DNA of 33,614 bases from Flammeovirga sp. OC4 (GCF_000812565.1 NZ_JTAM01000087.1:1-33614), one strand, 5' to 3'. Shown: positions 26,201-33,593, counted from the stretch's first letter. Numbers and translations are program-made. The notes: generated from the sequence alone by a model not told the origin.

Positions 26201-29200
26201 TTGAATAGTAGAAATCTATCTACGGCTGGTAGTATAACAAATGAAGGTACACTGAATGCTTCAACTTCAACGATTAGTATGGTAGGTTCAAATGCCCAAT
26301 CTATTTCAGGTTCTAATGCAATTACGACTCAAAATATGATTGTAGCAACGGAGGGATCTACAGTAACGATGAACGCTGATATTACGGTATTGAATGATCT
26401 AACTATTACTTCAGGTGTTTTCTCAGATAATAACAATACTGTTAATGTAGAAGGAAACCTGACTGTTGAAGGGTCTCATACGACAACCGGAACTGGTAGA
26501 ATTAAATTAAATGGATCAAGTGCTCAGTCGATTGATATTTCTGGAAGCTTAGGCCGTATGGAAATAGACAATTCAAATGGGATCAATCTAGAAAATAATA
26601 TTGCATTAGTAGCTGAAGAAATCGTATTTACAAATGGTGTATTGAACATTGATATCTTTGGGTTGAACTTAGGATCAGATATCTCATTAGTGGCAACTAC
26701 AGCATTTGATAAAGATAATATGATTCAGTTGAACGGAGGCTTAAATGCTAAAGGTGTTCAAATCGAATTACCGTCAGATGCAATTGCAACAGAAAAAGTA
26801 ATTCCAATTGGTTATCCTGGAACTTATGCTCCAGTTGGTTTCTTTGGTGATTTTGATGGTGCAAGTGCGGTAATTAAACCAATCAATACAATGCACACAG
26901 TTGCGGCTAATGACGGAGTGACTGATCATGCTTTAGAGCAGTTCTGGAGATTTGAATTCTCAGAAGAAGGAGTTGCTAAAGAAAGATATGTTTCTTTATA
27001 CTTTAATGCTATCAACGTAAAAGGAACAAAGAGTAATTATCAAGGTGTTATTATTGATAACGATGCGAATATTAGAAAACCTATTAATATTACAGACGGT
27101 TTAAGTGACGATTTAACGAATAATAAAATCAAGATCAACTTAAATAGTCCATTGATTACAGGTGATTATTTTGCAGCCGAAGATGATGCTACTCCTGATA
27201 ATATCATTAGATATAAATTAAAAGATGGGGTAACAGATGCGAGTTTAGATGATGTCGGTTCTGGTAAGTGGGAAGTATCCACTGATGGGGGTGGAAGTTA
27301 TTCTGATTTGGGATCTGCGCTTACATCAGGTACTATTTTAGAAGTTCCAGCAGGAGTAAATCTTGAAACAACAAGCTTAGGTGATTTAGGTTTCAAGTCT
27401 TATTATAGAGCCATCATTAATGGTACATTAGAAGTCCACGTTAGAGATAGAGATATAGTTTTTAATGATGTAATAGGAGATGGAAAAGTAAAATTCTATA
27501 TCAATTCAGATACAGTTGGGCAAATGCCATTTGCAGACTGGGAAGACTTCTATACTTCTGGTGGAGGTATTATTGTTGAAGGTAATGCTACCAACCCTCT
27601 ATTAAGTTTAAATGCACCAGTAAGTGATGATCAACTTACAATAGGAAGCCTTGAATTAATAGGTACGGGTTCTGATCAAGTTTGGGAATTACCTGATGGT
27701 AATGGTTTAAATATGGCATCGGGAGACCTTACTATTAATAACGTTGAATTTGAAATTGGAACATCATCCACTGTAAATAACATAATTGTCGAAGGTGGAG
27801 GAATATTTACCTCAAATACTTCATCTTCTTCAGTTGCAAATGGAGATCTTACTGTAGCTTCAGGTTCTTCATTTAATGTTACAGCAGGATCATTCAATGT
27901 AAAAGGAGAGAATGCGACTATTCAGGGTACACTAAAACTTGAAAATTCATCTGATCTAAATGTAGATAATGATATCATTATGAGAGATGGATCGACTTTA
28001 GATTTAAGCCTTGGGTCAGAGCTAGCATTAGGAGGAGATTTTATTGACTCTACAACAGTTGCCAATTTATCCGGTGCTACTCTTACTTTTAACGGTTCAT
28101 CCGGAAATCAAAACTTCAGTGGTGACTTTAAATCTGCTGATAGTAAATCAATTGATAATTTGAAAATTGATAAATCAAGTGGAGAAGTCGTATTATCTGG
28201 AAGTAATACAAAAGAAGTGAACAAGCTAGTGTTAAATTCTGTTCTGAATAATACTGGTAACGATGATGGCTCATTACTAATTCTTGGTGAAACTAGTGAT
28301 GCAACAGGTAACTCTTATGTTGATGGACCGATGTCTAAGAAATTAAATCTTGATGAGAGTTTTGTATTCTTAGTCGGTGGTAATGGATCTCAGAGAAAGT
28401 TAGAAGTTATCTATAGAGAGAATGAATCAGGAACTGCTGAAAAGCAATGGACTGTAGAACACTCCCCAGATGATACTGATGCAAGATTGACTATTGATGA
28501 AGACGCAAACTTTACAGTTGTATCTAAGGATTTTCAATGGAGAGTTACTGATATATTAGCAGGTGGTGGTATTAACGATAATGAAAGTAAAGCAGATATC
28601 TATGCCTATTACGAAGAACTAGGAAAAAGTTCAAGTTATGCACTTGCTATTTGGGATCCTTTCCCATTATTTGGTTCATCAGAATGGAGTAGAGCGAATG
28701 ACCCTTTACATAATACTGATGACTATTTTGAAACTTATGATGTTGATTTTAGTGAAAAATATTTAGCAATTGCAGCAACAGATGAATCAACAGATTTACC
28801 AGTAGAATTAATTTCTTTTGATGCTATTGCAGAAGTATCAAAAGTAAAACTTGAATGGTCTACCGCTTCAGAGGTAAATAATGATGGATTCGAGGTTCAG
28901 CGATCAATAGACGGAGAGAATTGGAGTAGTATAGGTAGGATAGAAGGAGCAGGTAACTCGTCTGTTCGTTTGGATTACTTATTTATAGATGATAATCCAG
29001 TGATGAACCAAATGTCTTACTACAGATTAATTCAGACTGATTTTGATGGAAGCGAAACTGTTTTTGATCCAGTTCCTGTATTTATAGAAGGCGATGCAGC
29101 AGAAGCAGGTTTAGTTGTATATCCAAACCCGGTACATGATGGTAAATTAAATGTATTATTAAAATCATGGAAAGGAGATGTTGAAATAGGTTTATACACT

Positions 29201-29350
29201 GCTTTAGGTTATAAGGTTATAAGTGACCAATGGACTTATGGAGATCGTCAGACTAAAGAACTTAAAGTTGATAATCTACCAAGAGGTGTTTACTTATTAA
29301 GATTGAAATCAGGTAAAACTGTAAAATCGAAAAGGGTAATTATCGAATAA
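20228..29350 (+). CDS. Giant T9SS-secreted LamG/beta-repeat surface protein
   Basis: This 3,040-residue protein has a signal peptide ending near FAQ30. A LamG/concanavalin-like domain follows (about 32-275; GDGLILWLKADAG to the typical GYIAEVIIYN and VNDYLTAKYG), then a beta-rich domain to about 450. A very long region (about 455-2850) of short beta-strand repeats is rich in D, N, G, S and T, with repeating LxVxGDLTI and SGGEITI units. G8-like starts are at about 455 (GKWDDPIWT) and 1410 (ASWDDNQRWT), with a further GKWE start near 2345. A linker (about 2858-2960; PVELISFDA, WSTASEVNNDGFEVQRS) comes before the type A sorting domain (about 2962-3040; YPNPVHDG, LPRGVYLLRLKSG, RVIIE). It would cross the outer membrane by T9SS and be attached or released, perhaps as an adhesin or matrix protein. 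An internal ATG at 20246 is an equally possible start. It is transcribed alone. Confidence 0.92.
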   Translation: MLQITLMTSQIRRGFLVLLCFLLTIDIFAQNEIPGDGLILWLKADAGLTTTDNGDGTSRVDSWADQSHTITGVNTGYYFNNDDNEDDIVIESNVVNSTLPAVLFPGRSQRGLTLTGHSGDNFLLKNYEVFVVLKANSGLTDVGFFAGGNNFRSLYGMWSSERFYMRGAQESSGGNTDIYTWPIAPDKYVWGLVSFQRNSSYETDFTANGGTFTNLPINSSDAGDNRLGIIGGADNDTNLGWSGYIAEVIIYNKTTGLDPVTRLRVNDYLTAKYGFTHEEFSDTDELFNGNTTPNQNIVVHGNDGGVYTPDRTYPSTTLDVSVTSSVDDDYLIVGETDESGLVFTNAPEDKRIWAKKFYLQKNGDLEFTLSFDVQTFEGKPNDYDTGDGAERSEADYALVYSSDDASEYVILDGVNASFNGDDFVEFTLSDADYDVNGDGFYTLASKAPEALYTKGTGKWDDPIWTTNPSGASDGLNLIPGIEDNVIIKSGHVVTIDDNNVTLKDVTVDKGGKLIVGSTTGHTFESLSGKGTIQVEGDNFPSPSSATGVGGFLTADGGIVEFIGSGGTLTNSHTYNIVHVDLDNTSDELVLDTSDPISIYDSLLIIKGKVVLGTSDATGEAVDLTVNGNVRIAGNGALGVGTDNVVHKITLKSSLYNSGTIALTNRAKITEDFGSEDYLTDLETYFSTYLSGQYAIITFDADNKDQDLIANGSTILYQIVVDKGTSDYYNLNISAGSEELFEMYGYNTHSNGSSGGTDGSMTTNNGMFVMKYGTIHFGQNIYLPSYANTTGNYDLGFGCRIWVDEGADVNFGPVNALTVYGNVLVTGGRLNIGLNSDGTSNGNENSITLREKGYFVQEGGQVFLNQIKTSNLGVDHQGSFTMSGGEMTIYGYVPGSNVAAFSLPYKTNSFNMSGGTITIHNQGSNVSYLAKFAMEDGFYNVTGGEIVLDINSDRNASFVSSIPFYNLTVTTDYPSRNVSLTNGSGTFGDALPNEGNLNVLNHLVIEENSNLQVGEFDVTISGDLTLYNDAQLNIDENNTLTFNGSSVDDEGNVLNHYIDIRDTDTPYEINNLVIDLPNATDVLELRDISDNASVGDTRLKVMNSLSLTQGIFDYTDYVIEVEGDLSFEGKIGKSDSPGHIILNGSAGTAQKISSSYDLVDAQIADTTNVGIAHLWLNNADGVELSDVIYLTKFTWQEGLVKTNEFGVVVGANGIVSEGVNAIGTNNKYILTNGNSSDGGLTYFVNGNGIFNYPLASDFDTPVVGSYKYTPVTINVSNVTEEGFIQFAVNNGSVVDFATDSDDASNILDYYWKSSTFDYTNDAGKPDVTFTFNYNDEDVVGTESDYVASRILLEGDFSRTVLGTVTEASNSIISSTSSKPYIGMYSAGDADQFSGQLQVYYSYQGPGADGNDVGRDASWDDNQRWTTNADWKTTGPGTLLENTGEPGKGDIAIIGFGKWNGSKYVNSSGHRVLLDGITREVALVRFEEGDESSTFYIEENSNGLPEIRINDDSELTVNVAEGIGRFRMQGGTDADGSNRGVLIGNDMNDFLSESKSELMIQNQSGNNGGDPFNDFIIPSYPKYPTLRLFGGSSGGEYVFDDAITEAVQIKRMLIEGLVLRLDKSLEIEGTLNIGGAQDGDLIFDASESIQLSCHDIKFDNIYNNSNDAENKILTEGTDDIEHRLIVKGGIEIVSISAGDQNNIEFDLYNGETGNKVILELQGEDNGVFSNAYTSEVVPELYKIVMNKGTSNVPTFTMNTNFTLPSSTTEELITFQNGTLILENSNINITPFAVTSSIWNLASTAGLTINQGTVNITGDGSNLLLGGKLTVGGGTLNLSNASQENSIVYSVTGEIELTGGAINVGSELRRDLASNDASLYYKQSGGVFTTGLQGNPNSATRGTFEVLGTESSFDFSGGEIIVHSGKIALDAATSSVVESAEIKLGNNTTTETIDVELANEVGKIELIADVTADVVINDIQMAGDLEIPSSATLNLNSRNLSTAGSITNEGTLNASTSTISMVGSNAQSISGSNAITTQNMIVATEGSTVTMNADITVLNDLTITSGVFSDNNNTVNVEGNLTVEGSHTTTGTGRIKLNGSSAQSIDISGSLGRMEIDNSNGINLENNIALVAEEIVFTNGVLNIDIFGLNLGSDISLVATTAFDKDNMIQLNGGLNAKGVQIELPSDAIATEKVIPIGYPGTYAPVGFFGDFDGASAVIKPINTMHTVAANDGVTDHALEQFWRFEFSEEGVAKERYVSLYFNAINVKGTKSNYQGVIIDNDANIRKPINITDGLSDDLTNNKIKINLNSPLITGDYFAAEDDATPDNIIRYKLKDGVTDASLDDVGSGKWEVSTDGGGSYSDLGSALTSGTILEVPAGVNLETTSLGDLGFKSYYRAIINGTLEVHVRDRDIVFNDVIGDGKVKFYINSDTVGQMPFADWEDFYTSGGGIIVEGNATNPLLSLNAPVSDDQLTIGSLELIGTGSDQVWELPDGNGLNMASGDLTINNVEFEIGTSSTVNNIIVEGGGIFTSNTSSSSVANGDLTVASGSSFNVTAGSFNVKGENATIQGTLKLENSSDLNVDNDIIMRDGSTLDLSLGSELALGGDFIDSTTVANLSGATLTFNGSSGNQNFSGDFKSADSKSIDNLKIDKSSGEVVLSGSNTKEVNKLVLNSVLNNTGNDDGSLLILGETSDATGNSYVDGPMSKKLNLDESFVFLVGGNGSQRKLEVIYRENESGTAEKQWTVEHSPDDTDARLTIDEDANFTVVSKDFQWRVTDILAGGGINDNESKADIYAYYEELGKSSSYALAIWDPFPLFGSSEWSRANDPLHNTDDYFETYDVDFSEKYLAIAATDESTDLPVELISFDAIAEVSKVKLEWSTASEVNNDGFEVQRSIDGENWSSIGRIEGAGNSSVRLDYLFIDDNPVMNQMSYYRLIQTDFDGSETVFDPVPVFIEGDAAEAGLVVYPNPVHDGKLNVLLKSWKGDVEIGLYTALGYKVISDQWTYGDRQTKELKVDNLPRGVYLLRLKSGKTVKSKRVIIE

Positions 29351-29374
29351 AAAGGAAAATAAATTCCACTTGGA

Positions 29375-29412
29375 ATACCTTGCTCAATTAAGTTTGGGCA
29401 GGGTATTTTTTT
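29375..29412 (+). terminator. Terminator of the giant surface-protein gene
   Basis: ATACCTTGCTCAA (29375-29387) pairs with TTGGGCAGGGTAT (29394-29406) with two G-U wobbles and is followed by seven T residues. It lies 25 bases after the stop. Confidence 0.85.
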
Positions 29413-29422
29413 GCAGTGTTCG

Positions 29423-29573
29423 CTCATCTTAACGACTATATCTTCATAGGTATCCCCAGTTATGAGCTATGCCACGTTCTTATTCTGAGAATAGCACCTC
29501 ATCATCTGAACTTAGCTTTTAAACCATTATCGCCTTATATTAAAAAGTACTTAATCAAATCGTTTAAGATGAG
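29423..29573. repeat. Inverted repeat framing the spacer before the first cassette-like gene
   Basis: CTCATCTTAACGA (29423-29435) is complementary to TCGTTTAAGATGAG (29560-29573) over 13 pairs with a single bulged base. The arms enclose 124 bases that also hold a small TATTCT/AGAATA hairpin. The next gene begins 18 bases after the right arm. The TTAAC/GTTTAA cores of the arms resemble those of the inverted repeats between the following genes. Confidence 0.5.
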
Positions 29574-29590
29574 AATAAATAATTGATGGT

Positions 29591-29818
29591 ATGGGAAGAG
29601 AATATCAAATAATATCTATTGAAAAAGTTGAAAATACTTCACCTGATTCTAAAAGGAATAGGTTTAATGTTGTGGCAGTAAAGCTTGATACTAAAAATGA
29701 AATTGAATTAAATAATATCTCATTACCAAGTTTTGTTATCAAGGGAGATTTCATAAGATGGTGTGAGCATTATTTTTTCGATGTTGTAGATAGGAATGGA
29801 GATTTTATATATCGATAA
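29591..29818 (+). CDS. Small hypothetical protein
   Basis: This 75-residue product has no signal peptide, membrane span or motif I recognise. It has a beta-rich start (REYQIISIEKVENTS), a charged middle and an aromatic end (RWCEHYFFDVVDRNGDFIYR). Composition and codon use look like those of its neighbours and the ATG is the first in frame. It lies alone between inverted repeats, followed by a 345-base gap. Whether it is expressed is unsure. Confidence 0.5.
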   Translation: MGREYQIISIEKVENTSPDSKRNRFNVVAVKLDTKNEIELNNISLPSFVIKGDFIRWCEHYFFDVVDRNGDFIYR

Positions 29819-29926
29819 ACATTAATAAGTACGTACTATTTTCAACCCACTTGATTGAATCAATATTGTGAGACGTCTTACTTTAAAGAAATATAATCCC
29901 TCTCTATGGCTCACGAAGAATCCATA

Positions 29927-30006
29927 CTTGTTTTGTAATACATTAAACTGTACCTTGAAACGGTTTTCAACAATCTATCAGCAAACTTAAGGGACGTTGA
30001 AACCAC
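29927..30006 (+). repeat. 80-bp structured repeat, copy 1
   Basis: This aligns without gaps to 32505-32584, 70 of 80 bases identical. Its 3' half folds into a hairpin: GGTTT(T)CAAC pairs with GTTGAAACC with one bulge, around a 20-base conserved loop containing CAGCAAACTTAAGGG. Its 5' half (TTTTG, 15 bases, TACCTTGA) faintly resembles a promoter. Confidence 0.75.
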
Positions 30007-30008
30007 AT

Positions 30009-30079
30009 TTAACTATTGTAAAAATACCAAGGTGTAATCATAAATATAAAGAGGCATAGTGGTGTTTATTTGATGTTAG
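30009..30079. repeat. attC-like imperfect inverted repeat before gene at 30164
   Basis: TTAAC (30009-30013) pairs with GTTAG (30075-30079), and AAATACCA (30022-30029) pairs with TGGTGTTT (30060-30067), leaving spacers of 8 and 7 bases and a 30-base loop. The order outer arm, spacer, inner arm, loop is that of integron recombination sites, but the arms are short. Confidence 0.35.
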
Positions 30080-30163
30080 CTAGTATAGTGTTTTTAGCAA
30101 CTAAATTTCGAGATTAGTCTATAAAAGTAATTCAATGAAATTTGTCTTTAAAAAATCGAAGAA

Positions 30164-30589
30164 ATGAATAAATTGCTTTTTCTTTTAATAATATTATTAG
30201 CTTTTAATATAAACTATTCATATAGTCAAGGTTCTAAGGATTCAATTCTAAAAGCAAGACAGTGTGAGTTGGATAGTATTGAAAAAAAACAAATTTTTCA
30301 TTCATATGGAAAAGACGATATTATTGGTTTTAATCAATCAAAATTAAATAAGGTATTTTTAAAGAATGTTTTATGGTCAAAAGATTATGACAAATTACCT
30401 CCTACAAAAGTATACTTTTCTTTTGTCTTAACATCAGAACAAAAAATATTAAATACATGTAGTAGTCATGAAATTAAAAACCATGATATTCTAATAAAGA
30501 AATTATTAAATTGGTTTATCTCGAATGAAATTAAAGTCAAAAATAGTACTAGGTTCACTGTTTTTTTCTCATGTATAAAATATAATTAA
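30164..30589 (+). CDS. Small secreted protein, cassette-like gene
   Basis: This 141-residue protein has a signal peptide (MNKLLFLLIILLAFNINYSYSQ). The mature chain begins with charged, lysine-rich helix-like sequence (KDSILKARQCELDSIEKKQIF). It ends with VYFSFVLTSEQKILNTCSS, then LLNWFISNEIKVKN, a layout faintly like the C-terminal strand-helix-strand unit of TonB-like proteins. I do not assign a family. Three cysteines lie in the mature part. It has no close operon partner, being flanked by inverted repeats on both sides. Confidence 0.6.
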   Translation: MNKLLFLLIILLAFNINYSYSQGSKDSILKARQCELDSIEKKQIFHSYGKDDIIGFNQSKLNKVFLKNVLWSKDYDKLPPTKVYFSFVLTSEQKILNTCSSHEIKNHDILIKKLLNWFISNEIKVKNSTRFTVFFSCIKYN

Positions 30590-30595
30590 TTCACT

Positions 30596-30668
30596 AGCTA
30601 ACGAATATGCTAAACTCCAAGTCTCGGTTGACGCACCCGCTGGTCGTATTTTTGCCATAGAGTTAGCT
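30596..30668. repeat. attC-like imperfect inverted repeat between cassette-like genes
   Basis: AGCTAAC (30596-30602) pairs with GTTAGCT (30662-30668). After short unpaired spacers, 30606-30614 pairs with 30651-30659 (seven Watson-Crick pairs, one wobble, one mismatch), around a 36-base loop of higher GC. The right arm GTTAGCT is one base off the integron core site GTTRRRY. It starts 7 bases after the preceding stop codon. Confidence 0.5.
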
Positions 30669-30715
30669 TGTTACATAAACTATAAATTCAGAATCTTCAA
30701 TTGAATAACTGACAA

Positions 30716-31321
30716 ATGAAAAGACAAAACGACAAAAGCAAATTTGATTTAATAAAAGATAATGATGAAGAAATCTTATGGGAAAGTAAACCTGAATTTA
30801 CACCTTTTATCTTAGTTGGTTTGTATCACGTTTTATTAGGATTGATTATACCTGCTGTTATTTTTTTAATTTATTATTTCGGGAATTTTGATAGAAATAT
30901 GGATTCTGGTTATTGGTTTTTAATGCTTGTTTTTATTGCTCCAATACTATCTGGTTTATATCAAACATTCTATAACCTATTCAATTACTCTAATACTTCA
31001 TTTGCCTTGACAAATAAAAGAATAATGTTTAGTTCAGGGTACTCTTTTGTTGATTTCAAGACAATAGATTTGGATAAAATTATAGAATTAGAAGTTGAGA
31101 CTAATTTTATTGAAAAAATTTTTAAAGTTGGAACGATAAAATTTTTTAGTGGTAGAATAAAGAATGGTGAAGGCAGTTCAACAAAACTATATGATGAATG
31201 GAGTTCTATAAAAGAGGTATTGACTATTTACAAAATGGTTAAAGAAGTTTCGTTTGATTTTCAACACTCAAATATTTCAAAATTTGGAACAAATCCTAGT
31301 GACAGTCAAAAAGCTAATTAA
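30716..31321 (+). CDS. Membrane protein with bacterial PH-like domain
   Basis: This 201-residue protein starts with a soluble stretch including EEILWESKPEF (19-29), the usual lead-in of YdbS/YdbT-type proteins. Two membrane helices follow (about 33-58 and 69-92), then a bacterial pleckstrin-homology domain (PF03703-like, about 98-180): SFALTNKRIMFSSG, FVDFKTIDLDKIIELEV and KVGTIKFFSG are the classic strand signatures. Members sit at the inner face of the membrane and their roles are mostly unknown. It is encoded alone, flanked by two inverted repeats. Confidence 0.78.
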   Translation: MKRQNDKSKFDLIKDNDEEILWESKPEFTPFILVGLYHVLLGLIIPAVIFLIYYFGNFDRNMDSGYWFLMLVFIAPILSGLYQTFYNLFNYSNTSFALTNKRIMFSSGYSFVDFKTIDLDKIIELEVETNFIEKIFKVGTIKFFSGRIKNGEGSSTKLYDEWSSIKEVLTIYKMVKEVSFDFQHSNISKFGTNPSDSQKAN

Positions 31322-31327
31322 ACATAA

Positions 31328-31398
31328 AATTAACGCAAGCTAATAATTTAGGCAAATAACATAGTTTTAATATATACCTCATCTATTAAACGTTAATT
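31328..31398. repeat. attC-like imperfect inverted repeat after the PH-domain gene
   Basis: AATTAACG (31328-31335) pairs perfectly with CGTTAATT (31391-31398). Inside, TAATA (31341-31345) pairs with TATTA (31384-31388) and AGG (31350-31352) with CCT (31377-31379), leaving a loop of about 24 bases. It starts 7 bases after the preceding stop codon, the same offset as the repeat after the gene at 30164. Confidence 0.5.
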
Positions 31399-31564
31399 AA
31401 AATACAGACAAACTTTACTATGAATAAAATAGGTAGCACATTAAAGATTGAATTTTAAAAACTGTAGTAGAGAGGGTTAGTACTGTTCTTTGTGTATAAA
31501 TCGTTACATCTGCAGCAATATTTTAAGGGGTTCAGTAATCCAGTTATTAGGCTAAAAATATCAA

Positions 31565-32455
31565 ATGAAGCTATTCACTAATTTTATTTTATCTAGACTA
31601 TTGAAAAAAGCGAATAAGCTAGAATCAAGAGAGGAGTTCCAAAAATCACTAGATCTTCACAAGAAGATTTTGTCTAAAAACCCAAATTATCAAGCTTCTT
31701 TAGTGGGTGCTTCTATATGTTTACTCAATCTTGGTCATTATCAGGATGCTCTACAACATATCAATAAAGTAATCAATAATGAAGAAAAACCTGCTGGTTC
31801 TCAGTATATGATTAGAGCATTAGTTTATGATAAAATGGGTGATTTAGCACGGACAATAAGTGAACTTGAACAGTTATTGAATAGGGGAGAGTTAGCAAAG
31901 GAAAATTTCCCATATTTCGGAGTGAAGTTATTTGAAGCAGGAAAATATCATGATGCTAAAAAAATGTTCTATAAAGCTTTGGAGGTCAGTGATAACAATG
32001 AGTTAATAAACTTATGCATTGCGGATTGTTATTCAAAGCTAGGTAAAAATAAAAACCAAAGGCAAGTTCTTGAAACTGTAATTGAAAAGAACCCAAACAA
32101 TGTTACTGCACTTAATAACCTTGGTTTTCTACATTTAAATAATAATGAATATCAGCAGGCATTATTAATTTTGAATAAAGCAATCAAATTGGATCCAAAT
32201 TATGCCTTTGCCTATAACAATAGGGGGTATGCTCAATTAAAAATAGGCGCTTTTGACGAGTCATTTAAAGACATCTCTAAATCAATTGAATTAGACCCCA
32301 ATAATTCATACGCTTTTCGAAATCTAGCATTATACTATTTGGAACTAAATAAAGTAGATGATGCATTGAATTCATTATACAAATCGAAATCATTAGGATT
32401 TAGAAATAAATATGGCTCTGAAGTAGATGAATTAATCAAGAAACTAGAATTGTAA
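31565..32455 (+). CDS. Tetratricopeptide-repeat protein
   Basis: This 296-residue alpha-helical protein consists of TPR units of about 34 residues across its length. The clearest are ASLVGASICLLNLGHYQDAL near 50-80, ALNNLGFLHLNNNEYQQALLILNKAIKLDPNYAFAYNNRGYAQLKIGAFDESFKDISKSIELDPNN, given here as two adjoining repeats (about 180-246), and the last one near 247-280 (YAFRNLALYYLELNKVDDAL). No signal peptide is seen, so it is cytosolic, probably a scaffold for other proteins. No enzymatic part is attached. The partner cannot be told from the neighbours, which are unrelated. Confidence 0.85.
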   Translation: MKLFTNFILSRLLKKANKLESREEFQKSLDLHKKILSKNPNYQASLVGASICLLNLGHYQDALQHINKVINNEEKPAGSQYMIRALVYDKMGDLARTISELEQLLNRGELAKENFPYFGVKLFEAGKYHDAKKMFYKALEVSDNNELINLCIADCYSKLGKNKNQRQVLETVIEKNPNNVTALNNLGFLHLNNNEYQQALLILNKAIKLDPNYAFAYNNRGYAQLKIGAFDESFKDISKSIELDPNNSYAFRNLALYYLELNKVDDALNSLYKSKSLGFRNKYGSEVDELIKKLEL

Positions 32456-32504
32456 AGTCCATAAATCACGGGCTATCACCGTTTATACACACGACAAAGC
32501 AATG

Positions 32505-32584
32505 CTTGTTTTGTAATACATAAAACTGTAAATTGAATTGGTTTTCAACAATCTAACAGCAAACTTAAGGGTTGTTGAGACTAC
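32505..32584 (+). repeat. 80-bp structured repeat, copy 2
   Basis: This is the partner of 29927-30006 (70 of 80 identical, no gaps). Its hairpin is kept by changed bases: the stem here extends by two A-T pairs (TCAACAA with TTGTTGA), because ACG in copy 1 is TTG here. It ends 10 bases before the start codon of the lipoprotein gene. Confidence 0.75.
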
Positions 32585-32594
32585 TTTTTATTTA

Positions 32595-33311
32595 ATGTTA
32601 TTAATAAAAAGAATTACTTTGAGGTATTTACTTCTATCATTAATAGCTCTGTTTACTTCTTGTAAGACTAAACAACTAGATCATCCATTTACATATCTTC
32701 ATCAAATTGATAGAAGTGATACTTTAAAACTAAGCGAGTTTGAAAGCTACATTGAGCTCTACAAGAAAGCTGATAGCTTGGTGGAAAATCAATACATTGA
32801 GAAAAAATCTCGCTTTCTGATACTAGAGACAACAAATACATTTATACCTGTAGCCTTGGATGTTATATGGTGTAATAACTTTGCTATTTGCGACTATAGT
32901 TTAAGGAATATATATGGAGTGGAGACTGAATTAATTATAGATGAGCAAATTATTAAGCAATTTATACTCAATAACTCAAAAAAAATGGAGCTGTCTGAAT
33001 CGCCTAAAAAAGCATTAATATTTTTGAATTATAAATTAGAGACTGAACTTTCATCAATTGAATCAGATTTAGAATCACTTACTGAAGCCTATAAAGTAAT
33101 TTGGGCACATTCAGCTGATTCAATTTATAATAAAGCTTTAGATAATCTAGTAGGTAATCAAATAAAAGATTTAGTGAATGATTCGGTTCCTTATTTAGTA
33201 GAATTATTTTATAGAGATACCACGGTTGTAGATTCTATAGAGGTGGAGAGGATAATTGAAGAAGAAGAAGAACTCGATAAAATCATAAATGAGGAATTCC
33301 CTGAATTTTGA
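32595..33311 (+). CDS. Hypothetical lipoprotein with acidic tail
   Basis: The open frame extends back to a TTG at 32538, but that part lies in the 80-bp repeat. The ATG at 32595 gives a signal peptide with lipobox LFTS-C23 and a product of 238 residues. The mature chain is helix-rich and charged, with several glutamate- and serine-rich segments (LSSIESDLESLTEAYKV), and ends in a strongly acidic tail (VERIIEEEEELDKIINEEF). No domain is recognised. It would be anchored in a membrane on the periplasmic or surface side. Confidence 0.6.
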   Translation: MLLIKRITLRYLLLSLIALFTSCKTKQLDHPFTYLHQIDRSDTLKLSEFESYIELYKKADSLVENQYIEKKSRFLILETTNTFIPVALDVIWCNNFAICDYSLRNIYGVETELIIDEQIIKQFILNNSKKMELSESPKKALIFLNYKLETELSSIESDLESLTEAYKVIWAHSADSIYNKALDNLVGNQIKDLVNDSVPYLVELFYRDTTVVDSIEVERIIEEEEELDKIINEEFPEF

Positions 33312-33588
33312 CTTTAGGAATATTCCTTAAAAATAGGGAAAGATTAAACTTCCAATTTGGGAAAAAATATTTAAAAGATAAATTAATAACAGCTAGAACT
33401 CCTTGGCATAGTGGATATGACCTTGATCGTAGATTAGCAAATTCGTTGGTAATTATACTAATTAAAATATCATATGAAATACCTTTCCAAAGAAATCTAT
33501 TATCTTAAATTTAATCCTTTAGATGAAATTTTGATACAGGAAAAATTAAGTTTCATGAAACCTATCGATTGCATAATCGATAAAAATC
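33312..33588. other. Spacer before the right IS end, with a truncated open frame
   Basis: The stretch between the lipoprotein gene and the IS end shows no full gene. It includes an open frame at 33474-33593 that is cut by the IS end. A longer overlapping frame, 33308-33508, starts at TTG and looks non-coding. Confidence 0.4.
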
Positions 33589-33593
33589 TATAG
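33474..33593 (+). pseudogene. 39-residue open frame cut by the IS end
   Basis: An ATG at 33474 opens a frame (MKYLSKEIYYLKFNPLDEIL onwards) that stops at the TAG lying within the IS terminal repeat. The coding-like start and the stop inside the element suggest the first 38 codons of a gene interrupted by insertion. The protein is not recognised, and chance cannot be excluded. Confidence 0.35.

Larger units (their letters stand above)
29819..30163. other. 345-base spacer holding an 80-bp repeat and an inverted repeat
   Basis: No gene is seen. It holds one copy of the 80-bp structured repeat (29927-30006), then an imperfect inverted repeat (30009-30079). The remainder is AT-rich without recognisable signals. 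Confidence 0.5.

Noticed and set aside
20228-29350. Internal repeats of the giant gene as a CRISPR or DNA-level tandem array
   Set aside because: The repeats are protein-level beta-strand units with diverged DNA; no regular direct repeat and spacer pattern was seen.
32538-32594. TTG start of the lipoprotein frame
   Set aside because: It lies in the 80-bp structured repeat, and the ATG at 32595 gives a clean lipoprotein signal.
33308-33508. 66-residue open frame starting at TTG after the lipoprotein gene
   Set aside because: It overlaps the preceding stop, has no ribosome site or recognisable motif, and overlaps a frame with a better start; composition looks non-coding.
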